Below the pieces are notes generated by a model. That model made no database searches. It was not told the DNA's origin and saw only the letters and a list, made by a program, of their open reading frames with translations. A stretch of 64,000 nt of DNA from Paraspadella gotoi (Eukaryota; Chaetognatha), in the NCBI GenBank assembly GCA_051294375.1, contig CM119271.1, positions 3,255,061 through 3,319,060 of the forward strand. The letters run 5' to 3'. The position numbers and the translations under genes are program-made. The stretch's first letter is position 1. The number at the start of each line of letters is the position of its first letter. Positions 57,152-61,032 of this stretch are shown one piece after another.

Positions 57152-60100
57152 AAATAGCAGGAAAAAAAAACATGAGAGTCAAATTAGATAAAAAATTTTA
57201 AAAATTCTACTCCTACGTTTGAGCTAAGTCTTCGGGGCTGATGCTGACGGGGATTCCGTTCACTTGTTTGCCTTCGTACGAAAGATCGAAAGTTCCGCCG
57301 ATAGGCGGCGCAGCGGCCACGAGTCGGGTAACCTTGACGACTGTGGGCGATGACGCCGGCTTAAACGAAGTAAGTATAAGTATATCGAAATTAATTATCG
57401 AACCAATATTAAAACAAGACGTACACCAGACCTGAATAAACTTACCGGGTCGAACCGCGACACGAGCAGCGGCGGCGTCTGACACAATCTGGGCGTCATG
57501 GTAACGTTGAACTCCAAGTCGTTGGCGTCCGAGTTAACGACGGTGACGTTGACCTCGACCACGTGATCGACGGCGCGATGTAAGATGGACGAGAGCAGCG
57601 TCGAATTCGTTTCTAGCGGAAAAAAAAAAGAAAACAAAATGTGGATTGGGTGGTATATTCACACCGCCTCACATCTACCATCGTTCAGCCAATCCCATTG
57701 GCACCATCCCAAGCGTTGCGTTCCATTCCACACAGTCCTAACGACTTCCCTCTGCGTTGGCAAAGCGAGACCGTCCTAGGGTAACCGCGCCAGCGATTGG
57801 AGGCGTCACTGAGGGTCGGAAGACCCCCCCCAAAGCCAACAGTGATATGCCCCATCCCAAATGGGCATCACAGGCAACCCGACTGTTGCCGTAAGGTATC
57901 AATTATTCATTTACAGAAAAAAATTTTAACAAGGAAAATACTTTTTTTGTATTATGCTGAAGAATAGTAAGATAATTATACTTTCACTCGCGTCCATGGG
58001 GCTCTCGTAGTAAGTGGGTCGGTCGCAAATGTGCAAACTGTCGACGAGGATTTCGTCGCGTCGCGGGTCCCAACTGACGAGCCGAATGCGATGAACTTGC
58101 ACGGACGACAGTTGGTCAGTGTATCGTTCTAACTTTTGGGCCAGATCGACGCAGCGATAGACCCAACTGAAAACAAGTTTGAGCAAACAATTGATTAATT
58201 TGATCTGAACGGTTTGTTTTTAGGTCTTATGACCACGACAAAAGCAGCGATGACTACGATGGCGACGACGACAATAATACCGATAACGATTGACCTGATT
58301 GATTGATTGATTAAATAATTAATTTATTGATAAATAAGTTGATTGATTGAATAATTAATTAATAGTTAAATAAATTGATTTATTGAATAATAAATTGAAT
58401 GATTAATTGACTGATTAATTAATTATTGATTAATTAATTAACTGATTATTTATTTGATTAATTAATACATACTGCATTTACATTTAATATAAAAAGAAAA
58501 AAAGCATAATCAATTAGTGAAATAGGTTTTTTGTTTTTTACATTTAAACTCATTTCCACTAAAACGATTCCATCGAAACTAAATTTCCAGCTTATAATAA
58601 CATACTTTCCTACCCACATAAAAAATTCAAGTCAATTGCCCCATCCACTCACGAGTAATTGGCATTCAAATAGTGAAATATATTTTTTTGTTTTTTCCAA
58701 TTCCACTTGCACGATTGTATTGAAACTTTATATCCAGCTCAATCACACACTTCCCTACCCACACACAAAATTTCATTTCAATCCATCCATAAATCCATCC
58801 ATAAATCTCATTAAGTCAACCTTTTGGAGGCCCCCCGACATCCGCGCTTCTCTTCCTCCTTCGGAACTGCCTCTCACTGAGATCATGGACGAAGGGGTCA
58901 TCATTCTTGGCGCGCCCGTTGGTTCGGCCTCTTTCTGTCAGCTTACCCTCAAAGAGCGGGTTCTAAAACTCTCGGCTTTTTGTCCAACCTTGAATCCTTG
59001 GGTGACCCCAAGTTGCTTATGCCCTGCTTTGCAGCTGCTTCGGAACACCAAAGTTTTCTTACACCCTAAGAACTGTAGCTCCTCACCTTAGCTCCAACCT
59101 AGCCATTCTTTTCGATGAATCTCAATGCTCCTCTCTCGCTTCCATCCTTGGATGCTCGTTCTCACTCTCAGATCCTCAATGGGACCTTTCTTCCTTACCC
59201 GTCTCCCTGGGCGGCTTGGGAATACGCAGCGCCCATGCCCACAGCGCTCCGGCCTTTGTCTCCTCCATCTTGCAGACCAAGTCACTCGTAGATCGACTGG
59301 TTTTGCCCCTCATCTGTCAGCGAGACCACACTCAGGCCTTAGAGCTCCTATCCAACCTTTCCGCCGGAGCCTCCTCTCCTCCACCTGCTCAGCTTGATGC
59401 CTCAATCACCCAAAAATACCTTTCCCGACGTGTGGACGAAGCTAGGCTGAAAAACCTCAAGTCAAAGGTCCTGGATGAGCGTTTTCGAGCCGTCCTCCAA
59501 TCCGTCAGCCTGTCCAGAACTGGAGACTTCCTCAATGTCATCCCTTCTCCTGCCCTTGGCTTGCGCCCTACCTCCCAAATCTTTCATCATGGCTGTCAAA
59601 TACCGTTTGGGGCTTCCCATCTTTCCAGCTCCTGGTCCCTGCTTATCCTGTGACAGACCTTCCGACATCTATGGAGACCACGCCATTTCAGCTTGCTCCT
59701 CTACTGGAGACAAAATTCGCCGTCATAACCTCCTTCGGGATGCCATTGTCTCGACTGCTTCAGCAGCCCTACTTGCGCCCACCAAAGAAGAAAGGAACCT
59801 GGCGGATGATGCCTCTAGACCAGGGGATTTCACAATCCGTGGTTGGAAAAAGTGTCGGAACAAGACCACCACAGCCTTTGATGTTACTGTCACCTCTCCC
59901 CTTCGCCAGGACTGTTTTGGTCATACCATCCTCAACCCACCTACGCCCTGGAACGAGCTCGCCAGGCCAAACATGCTAAGTACGAAGGCAACTGCCGGCC
60001 GACGTTGGCTTCATCCCTCTGGTTGTTACTACCTTCGGGGCATGGGACCTGGATGCTTTCTCAAACTTAAAAGATTTCGCCAAACTCCAAGCAACGAATG

Positions 60101-60944
60101 CAGGCTTAGATATCGGCAAAACATCTAAGCACTTTTTTGAGAGACTTTCTGTCTGCCTTCAGCGCGAGAACGGGGACCTGCTCGCTTCCCGAAGTCCCGT
60201 GATTGAGTTGCCGTCTCATGTGGACGGAGTTGCTTGACTTTGTCTCCCGATCTCTTCTTCTTTTTCATTTTTATCTTCCCCTTATTTGTTCTCGTTTATT
60301 GTTGACATAAGTTATTTTTGCAACCATTCCCGCAATTATTTGTTTGCTCTGTTTTCTTTTCAGAAAAAAAAAAAAAAAAAAAAATCCATCCATCCAATCA
60401 CGAGTAATTGTATTTTTTTGCTAAGGGGGGACGGATGGACAGACGGACTGATGGACGGACATCATTTTTTTGGCATAATTTATCATAATTCGATGTTCTG
60501 ACCGACAAGATTGAGGGGGCGGACCAACAAAGGGGATTATTGAGTCGGGATCTGCTGTAAGCAGATCCGACTAAAAATTATTGATACGATAACCAATTAT
60601 TGATACAATGATGATTGAATATTGATGCGATGATAACCAAATGATTGATGTAATGATAACCAAATAATGTATGCGATGATAGTCATTCATCGATGCGATG
60701 ATAATAATTCATTGACGCAATGATAGTCATTCAATGATCCGATGATAATCATTCACTGATGCAAAGAAAGTCATTCACTGATGCGAAGAAAGTCATTCAT
60801 TGATGCGATGACAGTCATTCATTGATGCTATGATAGTCATTCATTGACACGATGAAAGTCATTCATCGTAAATAAAACAAACAAATGAGTGAGAGAGAGA
60901 TATATTTTTTTATTTGATTTGATTTATTATGCTCAAAATGTGAA

Positions 60945-61032
<88 letters not shown>

